NCBI RefSeq assembly: GCF_000599885.1
Contig: NZ_JFGT01000005.1
Coordinates: 186,001-250,000 of the forward strand
Direction: 5' to 3'
DNA: 64,000 bases
Origin: Pantoea sp. IMH
GTDB lineage: Bacteria > Pseudomonadota > Gammaproteobacteria > Enterobacterales > Enterobacteriaceae
Part shown: in pieces, positions 30,635-40,479 of the stretch
Layout: each line of letters begins with the position of its first letter
Numbering within the stretch: position 1 is the first letter of the stretch
Notes under the pieces: generated by a model
Seen by the model: only the letters and a program-made list of their open reading frames with translations
The model's database searches: none
What the model was told of the DNA's origin: nothing
Position numbers and translations under genes: made by a program

Positions 30635-30649
30635 GTAAATAAAAGTAAA
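30635..30649 (+). promoter_or_regulatory. CpxR box upstream of ppiA
   Basis: GTAAATAAAAGTAAA is an exact match to the CpxR consensus GTAAA-N5-GTAAA. ppiA is a member of the E. coli Cpx envelope-stress regulon, so the site is expected here. It lies 77 nt before the ppiA start codon. Confidence 0.8.
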
Positions 30650-30725
30650 AGGCTGGCGCTGATCCAGGTGCCTCTTTACAATCAACTTTGTTTTCAGGCC
30701 TGTAGAACTTAGAAAGGATATAGCT

Positions 30726-31298
30726 ATGTTAAAACGCACCCTGGCCGCCGTCGCCACCGTATTGGCGCTCTCTTCGGTTTCCATGACCTCATTCGCTGCA
30801 AAAGGCGATCCTCACGTTCTGCTGACCACTTCTGCAGGCGCGATTGAGCTGGAGCTGAATAATCAAAAAGCCCCGGTTTCGACGAAAAACTTTGTCGACT
30901 ATGTCAACAGCGGCTTCTATAACAACACCACGTTCCATCGCGTCATTCCGGGTTTTATGGTGCAGGGCGGCGGATTTACGCAGGATATGCAGCAGAAGCC
31001 GACCAACGCGCCGATCAAAAACGAAGCGGATAACGGGCTGCTGAATAAACGCGGTACGATTTCAATGGCCCGCACGGCGAATAAAGACAGTGCCACCAGC
31101 CAGTTTTTTATCAACGTCGCCGATAATGCTTTTCTCGATCATGGGCAGCGCGATTTTGGCTATGCCGTGTTTGGTAAAGTGGTAAAAGGCCAGGATGTGG
31201 TCGATAAAATTTCTCAGGTTCAGTCGCAAAATGTGGGGCCTTATCAAAACGTTCCCGTAAAGCCTGTTGTGATCCTTTCCGCAAAAGTATTGCCATAA
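30726..31298 (+). CDS. ppiA: Periplasmic peptidyl-prolyl isomerase A (cyclophilin)
   Basis: 190 residues with a Sec signal peptide ([17 protein letters not shown] to about FAA, residue 24) and a cyclophilin domain. Active-site stretches [15 protein letters not shown] and [17 protein letters not shown] are intact. It catalyses cis-trans isomerisation of prolyl bonds in exported proteins. CRP and CpxR sites upstream agree with the regulation known in E. coli. Confidence 0.97.
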   Translation: MLKRTLAAVATVLALSSVSMTSFAAKGDPHVLLTTSAGAIELELNNQKAPVSTKNFVDYVNSGFYNNTTFHRVIPGFMVQGGGFTQDMQQKPTNAPIKNEADNGLLNKRGTISMARTANKDSATSQFFINVADNAFLDHGQRDFGYAVFGKVVKGQDVVDKISQVQSQNVGPYQNVPVKPVVILSAKVLP

Positions 31299-31399
31299 CC
31301 TCCCTGCGGGAGATTGCTGCTTATAATTAGGGCAGCAAGTTTGCAGCGTGCTGACCGGCTTGCCGGTTCAGGCAGCAATCCCCCGTCAATGGAGCGAGC

Positions 31400-31960
31400 A
31401 TGAGTAAAAAGCCTACCGAAAAGCAGAAAACCCTTCTCTGGCAGCAGCGTCGTGAGGCGAACTTCCTTGCCAGCTTTGAACTGAGTGGCGCACGGCTTGA
31501 ACTGGGGTCAGCCCGGCCCGGCCTTCCCTGGCTAATCCATCTTCATCGTGAACTTTTTCATGGTCTGCTTGAAGATGCCGGTGAGCTGCGCCAGGTCGAT
31601 GTTGTGCTGGATCAAACGCCTTGCTGCCATTTCGAATATATCGAAAAAGAGGGTAACGCCCTGATGCGTTCGCTGGAGGAGGAGAACGGCCTGGCCGATC
31701 TGCCCGCCGACGAACTGGCTGCCCGGCTGGCCTGGTATTATTGTGAACTGACCGTGCTTCATCCTTTTCTGCGCGGTAATGGCCGTGCGCTGCGGCTGTT
31801 TTTTGAACAGCTTGTCTTCCATGCCGGTTACGATATTCAGTGGCGACGTACCGACAGCGAAAGCTGGCAGGCGGCGAACCGGGCAAGCTGGGAAGGCGAT
31901 CTGACGCGCCTCACTGCCGAGTTCAGCAAAGTGATAAGCGAACGCAGCGAAAATGCGTAG
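31400..31960 (+). CDS. fic: YhfG-Fic fusion: antitoxin N-terminus joined to a truncated Fic domain
   Basis: 186 residues. Residues 1 to about 33 (MSKKPTEKQKTLLWQQRR...) resemble the N-terminal half of the E. coli antitoxin YhfG. From about residue 33 (RLELGSARPGLPWL) the protein follows E. coli Fic from its residue 53 or so, through CHFEYIEKEGNALM and the FIC motif HPFLRGNGR (121-129, catalytic His121) to the C-terminus. E. coli has two genes here, yhfG and fic, between ppiA and pabA; this looks like an in-frame deletion joining them. The antitoxin motif SxxxEG reads SFELSG (25-30), so the inhibitory Glu is Ser. The Mg-binding acidic residue of the FIC motif is Arg125. The first helices of Fic are lost. 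Whether it still transfers AMP is doubtful. The E. coli comparison is from memory. Confidence 0.8.
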   Translation: MSKKPTEKQKTLLWQQRREANFLASFELSGARLELGSARPGLPWLIHLHRELFHGLLEDAGELRQVDVVLDQTPCCHFEYIEKEGNALMRSLEEENGLADLPADELAARLAWYYCELTVLHPFLRGNGRALRLFFEQLVFHAGYDIQWRRTDSESWQAANRASWEGDLTRLTAEFSKVISERSENA

Positions 31961-31993
31961 AATGGCGGCGTGTAAACTCTTGCCGGAACGCCG

Positions 31994-32569
31994 ATGCTGC
32001 TGCTTATTGATAATTACGACTCTTTTACCTGGAATCTCTATCAGTACTTTTGTGAGCTGGGTGCTGAGGTTTACGTACAGCGCAACGATGAGCTTACGCT
32101 CGATCGGATCGCGGCCCTGCAGCCAGATCGATTAGTCATTTCTCCCGGCCCCGCAACGCCAGACGAGGCGGGGATCTCCCTGGCGGCCATCCGTCACTTT
32201 GCGGGCAGGTTGCCGATTCTGGGCGTCTGCCTTGGGCATCAGGCTATCGCGCAGGCTTTCGGAGGGAAAATTATCCTGGCCCCGGAAGTGATGCATGGCA
32301 AAACGTCCCGCATTGAGCACAACGATGGCGGGATATTTGCCGGGCTGAACCATCCGCTGACCGTCACCCGTTACCACTCCCTGATCGTTGATCCTGCTTC
32401 ACTGCCGGATGAGTTTGAGGTTACCGCCTGGACGCTGCGTGACGGTCAGCGCGATCAGATTATGGGGCTGCGCCACCGGCATCATCGTCTGGAGGGGGTG
32501 CAGTTTCATCCTGAAAGCATCCTCAGTGAACAGGGACATCAGCTGTTAAAAAATTTCCTTGCTGACTAA
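31994..32569 (+). CDS. pabA: Aminodeoxychorismate synthase component II (glutamine amidotransferase)
   Basis: 191-residue class I glutamine amidotransferase that supplies ammonia to PabB for p-aminobenzoate and folate synthesis. The nucleophile Cys is in LGVCLGHQA and the His-Glu pair in [31 protein letters not shown] opens the protein. It begins 33 nt after fic, the same neighbour as in E. coli. Confidence 0.97.
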   Translation: MLLLIDNYDSFTWNLYQYFCELGAEVYVQRNDELTLDRIAALQPDRLVISPGPATPDEAGISLAAIRHFAGRLPILGVCLGHQAIAQAFGGKIILAPEVMHGKTSRIEHNDGGIFAGLNHPLTVTRYHSLIVDPASLPDEFEVTAWTLRDGQRDQIMGLRHRHHRLEGVQFHPESILSEQGHQLLKNFLAD

Positions 32570-32584
32570 ATTACTTTGCCTTTA

Positions 32585-32623
32585 AATGATTTTTTATGCA
32601 TATTTTGTGATTATAATTTCACA
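32585..32623 (+). promoter_or_regulatory. Tandem ARG boxes (ArgR operator) before argD
   Basis: Two 18-bp boxes separated by 3 bp: AATGATTTTTTATGCATA (32585-32602) and TGTGATTATAATTTCACA (32606-32623). Each matches the consensus WNTGAATWWWWATTCANW at 8 of the 10 core positions, and the 21-bp centre spacing is that of true ArgR operators. ArgR with arginine should repress argD here, as in E. coli. Confidence 0.8.
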
Positions 32624-32647
32624 TTGGTGACATAAGAACAGGAGTAA

Positions 32648-33868
<1,221 letters not shown>

Positions 33869-33869
33869 A

Positions 33870-33906
33870 ACAGCAAGAGGAAGGCGTTTTGCCTTCCCCT
33901 TGCTGT
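33870..33906 (+). terminator. Hairpin terminator between argD and yhfK
   Basis: A long stem, ACAGCAAG-GGAAGGC paired with GCCTTCC-CTTGCTGT with one bulge/mismatch, around a GTTTT loop. It starts right after the argD stop and lies between convergent genes. The T-run is poor, so termination strength is uncertain. Confidence 0.7.
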
Positions 33907-33934
33907 CTTCACGTTATTCGTCTCAATAATTATG

Positions 33935-36013
33935 TCAGGAGGCTTTTCTTAAGCGTCGCGATAACCAGTTGCCGTGATGGGGCCGCGTTGTCCACGCCAG
34001 TGATGAGATAGTGTGCATCACGCTAAGATGGTCCAGAATCCGCTTCACGTGCCGCTCCATGATCGTTACCGGTCCCTGACTGAACTCTCCCTGCGATTCC
34101 AGCACGTTATTTTCCGAGCCTGGCCCATCATATTCCAGCCGCTGCTGGCAGCGCTGCAGGGCAATCTCACACGACTGAAGATAGCGCTCCGCCAGCGCAG
34201 GCGTCAGCATCGTATGCTCGCGAGCCAGAATGGTCATCGCGTTGATATGTTCGACGACAAACTGGCCATGCGTTACCCACAGTTTCATATCGGCCAGGTA
34301 GCTCGGGTCGAATCCTGGCTCCTGCATCGCCTGATTGAGTGAGTTAAACAACGCGTTGTGCGCCTGGTTGGCCCGCATACGCTGATAAGCCAGCTTTACC
34401 GGGTCATGTTCGTTGCCCAGCAGTAATTGCAGCGCCTCCTGCCAGACCTCCAGCGCGTCATGGGCGTTTTGCCGCAGCAGGCCGCTTTGCCACTGCGGCC
34501 ACAGCCAGATCATACCGGCAAAGGCGATCAGACAGCCTATCAGCGTATCCAGCAGGCGCGGCAGTAGAAAATCGGCGCCGTTAAGTGAAAGCAGCTGCAG
34601 GGAATAGACCGCCGTCACCGTAAAACCAATCATTGCCAGACCGTAGTACTTACGGATGAACAGATAGCTCACCAGGGTAATTATCAACATCACCAGCAGC
34701 ACTACCGGCTCCGGTACCTGAAGTCGCAGGGCCATGGCGGCGACAATCAGTCCGGCAAGCGTGCCCAGCGCCCGGTGCTGGATCCGGACGCGTGTCGCGC
34801 TGTAGCCGTTCTGACTGACGAACATGATCGTCATCAGGATCCAGTAAGGCTTTGGCAGATTAAAAAACAGCGCCAGAGAACTGGCAAAGGTGAGCATCAC
34901 GGCAAAACGCCCGGCGGTGCGAAGCGCGGATGACCGCAGTGAGAGATAACTTTTAATGGCCGGCAGCAGCGGCAGGCGGCGCTGGCGATCGGCCATCAGG
35001 TCCCGCTTATAAAGCGGACGCTGATGACGAAGCAGACGGCCTATCCGGCTAAAATGGTACGAACAGAAATGCCCGACGGGATTATCCGGATGCTGTCTGG
35101 CGATCTTTTCCAGCGCCTGCAGCTGCTTATCCATGGAGAAACGGCTGGGTAGCTTGTGGTAAAGAATATCATCAGCAAGTTCGCGAAGCCGGGCGGCAAT
35201 CGTCTGCGCGTTCCAGCGAATAACCGCTTCGGCGTGGCTTTGCTCAACCAGTTTCTGTACCTCACCAGGCTGATGCAGGCTGACCGCAATATGCTCCTGT
35301 AAATCCAGGGCAACCTGAAACGCACGGGTCAGATGTTTATGATGATTATCCCGGCTGGCAGCCAGCATGTGCATCTGCTGGTAGCAGGTTGTGATCAGGT
35401 CGACCGCTTTTTGCTGGCGCGCCAGCAGCGGCGGCAGCGCTTTTTCAGGATCGGTAAGCTGCGTCAGCATGCTGTATTTTGCTTCACAGTAGCCAGCCAG
35501 CTCCAGATAGAGCAGGCTGAGCGTTTCACGCATTGGCTGCTCTTTCCACAGCCAGAACCAGAACCAGTTAAAGGCGCCGTACCAGATCGTGCCCATAATA
35601 TAAAGCACTGGCGGCGCCCAGATGGGCATACGGCCCGCCAGACTGAGGGTAAAAATAGCGGCGATCAGCGAGGCGGGCAGCAGCCTGCCATGAAGCGGGC
35701 TGATTTCTCCGGTGACGCCTAACAGCATGGCCATGACGAACAGAATGAGCGGCAGGGGGACCTGATAGCCACCGAGAAACTGAATAAGGAAGCTGCTAAA
35801 GGCGAACAGACTGCCGCCAACGATCAGGCGTTTGAAAAAGCGCTTATGGGGCGTATCGAGACCGGCGATATTGCAACAGGCAGGCACTAACGAGAAGAGC
35901 AATCCTTTTTGCAAATCACCCAGCAGCCATCCTATAGCGACAGGGAGAGAGAGCACCAGCGTTTGTCGCAGTGCATAGTTCACCTCGGGGTGATAGATCA
36001 GTCGGCGCCACAT
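33935..36013 (-). CDS. yhfK: YhfK family inner-membrane protein (FUSC-like)
   Basis: About 692 residues with two clusters of membrane helices (roughly 15-150 and 380-510) separated and followed by cytoplasmic helical domains, the plan of FUSC/aromatic-acid-exporter-like proteins. It matches E. coli YhfK throughout (MWRRLIYHPEVNYALRQTLVL; ACCNIAGLDTPHKRFFKRL). The start at 36013 is chosen by that conservation; the frame opens 45 nt earlier. Its function is not established; a transport or efflux role is inferred from the fold. It is downstream of crp in the same direction. Confidence 0.93.
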   Translation of the reverse strand: MWRRLIYHPEVNYALRQTLVLSLPVAIGWLLGDLQKGLLFSLVPACCNIAGLDTPHKRFFKRLIVGGSLFAFSSFLIQFLGGYQVPLPLILFVMAMLLGVTGEISPLHGRLLPASLIAAIFTLSLAGRMPIWAPPVLYIMGTIWYGAFNWFWFWLWKEQPMRETLSLLYLELAGYCEAKYSMLTQLTDPEKALPPLLARQQKAVDLITTCYQQMHMLAASRDNHHKHLTRAFQVALDLQEHIAVSLHQPGEVQKLVEQSHAEAVIRWNAQTIAARLRELADDILYHKLPSRFSMDKQLQALEKIARQHPDNPVGHFCSYHFSRIGRLLRHQRPLYKRDLMADRQRRLPLLPAIKSYLSLRSSALRTAGRFAVMLTFASSLALFFNLPKPYWILMTIMFVSQNGYSATRVRIQHRALGTLAGLIVAAMALRLQVPEPVVLLVMLIITLVSYLFIRKYYGLAMIGFTVTAVYSLQLLSLNGADFLLPRLLDTLIGCLIAFAGMIWLWPQWQSGLLRQNAHDALEVWQEALQLLLGNEHDPVKLAYQRMRANQAHNALFNSLNQAMQEPGFDPSYLADMKLWVTHGQFVVEHINAMTILAREHTMLTPALAERYLQSCEIALQRCQQRLEYDGPGSENNVLESQGEFSQGPVTIMERHVKRILDHLSVMHTISSLAWTTRPHHGNWLSRRLRKAS

Positions 36014-36071
36014 CCTTCCATACCCGTTGAGAGAGGCGCAACGACGAGGTTGCGCCATGGAGCGGGGCAGA

Positions 36072-36704
36072 TTAACGCGTGCCGTAAACGACGATGGTCT
36101 TGCCGTGTGCTGAGATCAGATTTTGATCTTCCAGCATTTTCAGGATTCGCCCAACGGTTTCGCGCGAGCAACCAACGATCTGGCCGATCTCCTGACGGGT
36201 GATTTTGATTTGCATCCCATCCGGATGGGTCATTGCGTCCGGCTGCTTGGCCAGATTCAGCAGAGTTTGCGCGATGCGACCTGTCACATCGAGGAAAGCT
36301 AAATTGCCCACTTTCTCTGAGGTAACCTGAAGGCGGCGCGCCATCTGTGAGGAGAGACGCATCAGGATGTCAGGATTGACCTGAATCAGCTGACGGAACT
36401 TTTTATAGGAAATTTCAGCCACTTCGCAGGCGGCTTTTGCACGTACCCATGCGCTACGCTCCTGACCTTCTTCAAACAGGCCAAGCTCGCCAATAAAATC
36501 GCCCTGGTTGAGGTAAGAGAGGATCATCTCTTTGCCTTCCTCATCCTTAATCAGCACCGCTACTGCGCCCTTGACGATGTAGTAGAGGGTTTCCGCTTTT
36601 TCACCCTGGTGAATCAGCGTGCTTTTGGATGGATACTTATGAATATGGCAATGTGACAGGAACCATTCAAGAGTCGGGTCTGTTTGCGGTTTGCCGAGAA
36701 CCAT
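36072..36704 (-). CDS. crp: cAMP receptor protein CRP
   Basis: 210 residues, nearly identical to E. coli CRP. The cAMP-binding beta-roll includes [19 protein letters not shown] with the ligand residues Glu and Arg-Ser, followed by the long C helix and the helix-turn-helix [22 protein letters not shown] few substitutions are seen, for example Ala for Thr in RAKAACEV. It is the global regulator of carbon metabolism and probably binds the ppiA and possibly other sites in this window. Divergent from yhfA as in E. coli. Confidence 0.99.
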   Translation of the reverse strand: MVLGKPQTDPTLEWFLSHCHIHKYPSKSTLIHQGEKAETLYYIVKGAVAVLIKDEEGKEMILSYLNQGDFIGELGLFEEGQERSAWVRAKAACEVAEISYKKFRQLIQVNPDILMRLSSQMARRLQVTSEKVGNLAFLDVTGRIAQTLLNLAKQPDAMTHPDGMQIKITRQEIGQIVGCSRETVGRILKMLEDQNLISAHGKTIVVYGTR

Positions 36705-37012
36705 TCGCTGTTATCCTCTGTTGTCATCGTGCCTAAATACAGGGGGAAGAAACCCTGTCAGGCGTTGAAAAAGTCAAGCGTTCCCCTTCAGGGAATTTAT
36801 CCTGACCCTGGTTGAGGGCCTGGCTCGTTATGGTGTTCCGTTTCGCCACGTATGTAGAGTACTGGCGAAGATATTACAGCTTTGTTTGTAACACAGCTTT
36901 CATTGAGTGTCTTCTGTTGTCTCGCTTCAGCATAGCGGGAAATCTACGGCGTTGCCGTTTTTGTTGCTAAAGCGTAATCTGATGTTAACTGAATGACTTA
37001 GAGGAGTTTGTT
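36705..37012. other. crp-yhfA divergent regulatory region
   Basis: 308 nt without a gene. It must hold the promoters of crp and yhfA; in E. coli crp is autoregulated from this region. I do not see a consensus CRP palindrome. An inverted repeat TTCGCCA (36842-36848) / TGGCGAA (36863-36869) with a 14-nt spacer stands out and could be an operator or a hairpin in the crp leader. Confidence 0.5.
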
Positions 37013-37417
37013 ATGGAAGCTCGCGTGAAATGGGTGGAGGGGCTGACCTTTTTGGGAGAATCCTCATCCGGGCATCAGGTGCTGATGGATGGCAATGCGG
37101 GCGATAAAGCGCCCAGTCCGATGGAAATGGTGCTGATGGCGGCCGGTAGCTGTAGCGCCATCGACGTGGTGTCTATTTTGCAGAAAGGGCGTCATGAGAT
37201 CACGGACTGTGAAGTAAAGCTGACCTCAGAGCGTCGTGAAGAGGCGCCACGCCTGTTTACCCACATTAATCTGCACTTTATCGTGAGCGGTAAGGCATTG
37301 GGCGACAAAGCCGTGTCCCGCGCGGTAGACCTCTCTGCCGAGAAATACTGTTCGGTTGCGCTGATGCTGGGCAAGGGCGTTAACATCACCCACAGCTACG
37401 AAATCATCGCGGTATAA
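37013..37417 (+). CDS. yhfA: OsmC family protein YhfA
   Basis: 134 residues of the OsmC/Ohr fold, with PSPMEMVLMAAGSCSAIDVVSIL around the first conserved Cys and ekYCSVALMLGKG around the second. Proteins of the family are thiol-dependent peroxidases, but YhfA itself has no firmly assigned role. A strong AGAGGAG ribosome site precedes the start. It is divergent from crp as in E. coli. Confidence 0.94.
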   Translation: MEARVKWVEGLTFLGESSSGHQVLMDGNAGDKAPSPMEMVLMAAGSCSAIDVVSILQKGRHEITDCEVKLTSERREEAPRLFTHINLHFIVSGKALGDKAVSRAVDLSAEKYCSVALMLGKGVNITHSYEIIAV

Positions 37418-37424
37418 CCTGAGA

Positions 37425-37445
37425 GAGCCCTGCGCGGCAGGGCTC
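37425..37445 (+). terminator. Hairpin between yhfA and prkB
   Basis: A 9-bp perfect stem GAGCCCTGC / GCAGGGCTC with a GCG loop, followed on the plus strand by ACTCAATCTTTTT. It overlaps the prkB stop codon and probably ends yhfA transcription. Confidence 0.7.
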
Positions 37446-38313
37446 ACTCAATCTTTTTCCCCTCCATCAGCCGCTTCACCAGCGGGCCCATAATCAGTTC
37501 CATTGCCAGGCCCATTTTGCCGCCGGGCACAACCAGCGTATTAATATGGGAAATAAACGATCCCTGTAACATAGCGAGCAGATAAGGGAAATCAATCCCT
37601 TCCAGCGCCTGGAAATGGATGACGACAAAACTTTCATCAAGAGAGGGGATGGCACGTGCGGCGAAAGGGTTTGAGGTATCGACGGTCGGCACGCGCTGAA
37701 AGTTGATGTGCGTGCGGGAGAACTGCGGCGTAATGAAGTTGATGTAATCCTCCATTGAGCGCACCACGGAATCCATCACGGCTTCCCGGGAGTGACCTCT
37801 TTCGCTGGTATCCCGCACCAGTTTCTGGATCCACTCCAGGTTAACGATCGGCACCACGCCCACCAGCAAATCAACATGCTGGGCGACATCATTATGCGGC
37901 GTGACCACACCACCATGAAGGCCTTCGTAGAAGAGAACATCCGTTGGCTCTGGCAACGGCTGCCAGGGGGTGAAGGTGCCAGGCACCTGATTCCACGGCA
38001 CCGCTTCATCATAGGTATGCAGGTATTTGCGCGATTTTCCGCTGCCGCTGAGACCATACTCCACAAAGGTGTTTTCCAGCAGCGCAAAGTCATTGGCGTC
38101 AGGGCCGAAATAGCTGATATGCCGGCCCATCTCCCGCGCTTTACGAATCGCCATATCCATCTCAGGGCGCGTAAAACGGTGGAAGCTGTCTCCTTCCAGT
38201 TCGGCGGCATGCAGGCCAAGCTGCTGAAAAATTTTTCGGAAAGCGGTACTGGTTGTAGTGGTGCCTGCACCACTTGAACCGGTCACGGCGATCACCGGAT
38301 GTCTGGCTGACAT
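37444..38313 (-). CDS. prkB: Phosphoribulokinase-like protein PrkB
   Basis: 289-residue P-loop kinase of the phosphoribulokinase/uridine kinase family. The Walker A region reads VTGSSGAGTTTTS and the following GDSFHRFTRPEMDMA is typical. It matches E. coli PrkB (YhfF-region phosphoribulokinase-like protein) along its length. The real substrate in bacteria without the Calvin cycle is unknown. Start 38313 (MSARHPVIAVTG) is chosen over a longer frame by conservation. Confidence 0.93.
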   Translation of the reverse strand: MSARHPVIAVTGSSGAGTTTTSTAFRKIFQQLGLHAAELEGDSFHRFTRPEMDMAIRKAREMGRHISYFGPDANDFALLENTFVEYGLSGSGKSRKYLHTYDEAVPWNQVPGTFTPWQPLPEPTDVLFYEGLHGGVVTPHNDVAQHVDLLVGVVPIVNLEWIQKLVRDTSERGHSREAVMDSVVRSMEDYINFITPQFSRTHINFQRVPTVDTSNPFAARAIPSLDESFVVIHFQALEGIDFPYLLAMLQGSFISHINTLVVPGGKMGLAMELIMGPLVKRLMEGKKIE

Positions 38314-38410
38314 AGCAGATAACTCCCTGAGAAAGGTCAGTTCTATCCCGCATTGGTAACACGTTTCACGCCCGGGTGTCACGTGACTATACGTGTGCTG
38401 TATCGCGCAG

Positions 38411-38635
38411 TCAGGTGCTACGCGTTACCTGGCCACGGGGCATAATATTGACCGTCTCATGCAGTTCGGACCAGACCAGCACCGCTTCACCGCTGCTTAA
38501 CTGGCGGCGGACATCTCCCACTTTCTGTTCCAGCGAACGTTCCTGTTCGCCGTAGTCGGTGCCTTCCCTCAGCACAAAGGATTCAATCAAATTATCAAGC
38601 GTTTCCGCGTCGAGTTCTTTCCAGGGAATAATCAC
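38411..38635 (-). CDS. yheU: YheU family protein (UPF0270)
   Basis: 74 residues beginning at a GTG ([19 protein letters not shown]...), matching E. coli YheU ([20 protein letters not shown]). It is acidic, predicted helical and has no assigned function. The GTG lies one base after the yheT stop (TAA-C-GTG), so translation is probably coupled to yheT. There is no good ribosome site of its own, which supports coupling. Confidence 0.9.
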   Translation of the reverse strand: MIIPWKELDAETLDNLIESFVLREGTDYGEQERSLEQKVGDVRRQLSSGEAVLVWSELHETVNIMPRGQVTRST

Positions 38636-38636
38636 G

Positions 38637-39635
38637 TTAATTGTCCAGCCAGGTTGAAAGCCATTGGGGGATGCGCTGCTCCAGCCACATCTGGGGTTTA
38701 CGCAGAGTGCCGCCGACGAACCCCACATGACCGCCGTGCTGAGTCAGCTGATACTCTACGTTAGAGGGTAGCAGGCCGGGAGGGGGGATGACTTCATTTG
38801 TCATAAAGGGATCGTCTTTGGCATGAATGATCAGCAGAGGTTTGCGCACATCCGGCAGGAGCGGCATTGCGCTGCAGCGTTGATAATAGTCGCTCGCGTC
38901 CAGAAAACCATGAGCGCGGGCAGTAATCGCATCATCGAAATCACGCAGTTTTTTCAGCGCCCGCAGCGTTGCCAGATCGATCGGCAGCGTGCCGGGCCAG
39001 GCCACCAGTTTACGCTCGGCATTTTGCTTCAGCAGCCCCAGCAGATAGCGCTGATAAACGCGGGAGAAACCCTGCTCAAGTTTCAGGCTGCACGGCTCCA
39101 GCATCAGCGGCGCGGAGACAACCACGCCCGCATCAAGCAGGCAGTCCGCGCCCTGTTGCCCCATCAGGCAGGCGAGCATATTACCGCCAAGCGATACGCC
39201 GACGGCGGCGGTCGGCACCTCGCCCCATTCCTCGCGCAACCACTGCAAAAAATAGCCCGCGTCACCGGTTTCGCCCGAATGATAGATGCGTTCAAGCCGG
39301 TTCGGCTCGCCGCTACAGCCGCGAAAATGCATCACCACACCCAGCCAGCCACGCCCCTTGCACGCCTGCAAAAGCCCATGGGCGTAAGGGCTGCTGACGC
39401 TACCCTCCAGCCCATGAAACAGGACCACTCTTGGCTTGTGGCGTGCCTGCTGCAGATCTTCGCTCCATGCGAGATCGACAAAGTCGCTATCCGGCAGCGT
39501 CAGCCGCTGCCAGTGTGGCTGAAACAGCAACCGACGACGCACCAGACGGGGAAGAAGCGTTTGCAGATGCGCATTGCTCATGCCCGGCATTGGCCGGAAC
39601 AGGATATTGTCTGAGGAGTGAATATTTATGTTCAA
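38637..39635 (-). CDS. yheT: Alpha/beta hydrolase YheT
   Basis: 332-residue hydrolase of the AB-hydrolase/UPF0017 family. The nucleophile elbow is GVSLGGN, the oxyanion stretch [17 protein letters not shown], and the acid and His are in IHAKDDPFM and HGGHVGF. It matches E. coli YheT over most of its length. Substrate is unknown; esterase activity is presumed from the family. It forms a pair with yheU, and to its right begins the accessory region. Confidence 0.93.
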   Translation of the reverse strand: MNINIHSSDNILFRPMPGMSNAHLQTLLPRLVRRRLLFQPHWQRLTLPDSDFVDLAWSEDLQQARHKPRVVLFHGLEGSVSSPYAHGLLQACKGRGWLGVVMHFRGCSGEPNRLERIYHSGETGDAGYFLQWLREEWGEVPTAAVGVSLGGNMLACLMGQQGADCLLDAGVVVSAPLMLEPCSLKLEQGFSRVYQRYLLGLLKQNAERKLVAWPGTLPIDLATLRALKKLRDFDDAITARAHGFLDASDYYQRCSAMPLLPDVRKPLLIIHAKDDPFMTNEVIPPPGLLPSNVEYQLTQHGGHVGFVGGTLRKPQMWLEQRIPQWLSTWLDN

Positions 39636-39712
39636 AATGCTTGTAGGATTCCAGTCACATTGCTAGCTTCGACAAGTTGTTACCGACCATGGGATGAGGA
39701 GCATCCGTTCAA

Positions 39713-40315
39713 ATGGAACTGAGTTTGTTTTTATCTATGTTGGGTTTTCTCTGGGTCGCTGCGATTACGCCAGGCCCTAATAATATGTTACTCACCGCCT
39801 CCGGCGCCAACTTTGGTTTCTGGCGATCGCTCTGGCTACTGTTCGGCATCATGCTTGGCATGCAGGTTATGCTGCTGATGGTGGCTTTTGGGGTAGGGGG
39901 CCTGATACTGCTTTATCCGTCTCTGCATCTGTTTCTCAAAATTGCCGGGAGCGCTTATCTGCTCTGGCTGGCATGGAAAATTGCCACAGCCGCGTATGAG
40001 AAGCTCGAGGTGGAGGAGGCGCCCGTGGCGCCGATGCCGTTCTGGCAGGGCGGGCTGCTCCAGCTGATCAATCCGAAAGCCTGGCTGATGGCGCTGGGTG
40101 CGGTTGCCAGCTTCAGCCTGGCCGGGGCGGCGTACGGACAGTCGGTGATTGCCATCAGTATCGGTATGGCGCTGGTCAACCTTATTACCGGCCTCCTCTG
40201 GCTGGGGTTTGGCTCGCTGATTGGGCGTATTCTCCGCAGTCGCCGGGCGTGGAAAATCTTTAATCTGTCGATGGGGTTACTGACCGCCGCCTGCGTATTA
40301 TTGATCTGGCACTGA
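39713..40315 (+). CDS. LysE/RhtB family amino-acid exporter
   Basis: 200 residues with about six membrane helices. The N-terminal signature FLWVAAITPGPNNMLLTASGANFG is that of the LysE translocator family (ITPGPN motif). Substrate cannot be told; relatives export basic amino acids, homoserine or threonine. It is divergent from yheT, where E. coli has no gene, and has its own terminator. Base composition looks like its neighbours, so it may be native to this genus rather than a recent arrival. Confidence 0.88.
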   Translation: MELSLFLSMLGFLWVAAITPGPNNMLLTASGANFGFWRSLWLLFGIMLGMQVMLLMVAFGVGGLILLYPSLHLFLKIAGSAYLLWLAWKIATAAYEKLEVEEAPVAPMPFWQGGLLQLINPKAWLMALGAVASFSLAGAAYGQSVIAISIGMALVNLITGLLWLGFGSLIGRILRSRRAWKIFNLSMGLLTAACVLLIWH

Positions 40316-40350
40316 AAATCCGCCGCACCTGTTTCCCTTCTGTGCAGAGT

Positions 40351-40384
40351 AAAAGCTATCGTCAGCGGCGATAGCTTTTTTTAT
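40351..40384 (+). terminator. Terminator of the LysE-family gene
   Basis: AAAAGCTATCG / CGATAGCTTTT, an 11-bp perfect stem with a 7-nt loop and a T-run ending TTTTTTTATT. Confidence 0.92.
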
Positions 40385-40479
40385 TCCTGCTGCAATTTCT
40401 CCGCTGCGCGGAATAAAAATTTCACGCCTGACAGAGTCTGCTGACTGCAGGGGAATGCCCCAATAATGGCAGGAAAAGC

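Noticed and set aside
32606..32623. CRP site (TGTGA ... TCACA) before argD
   Set aside because: The half-sites are 8 bp apart instead of 6, and the same bases fit an ARG box with a second box 3 bp away.
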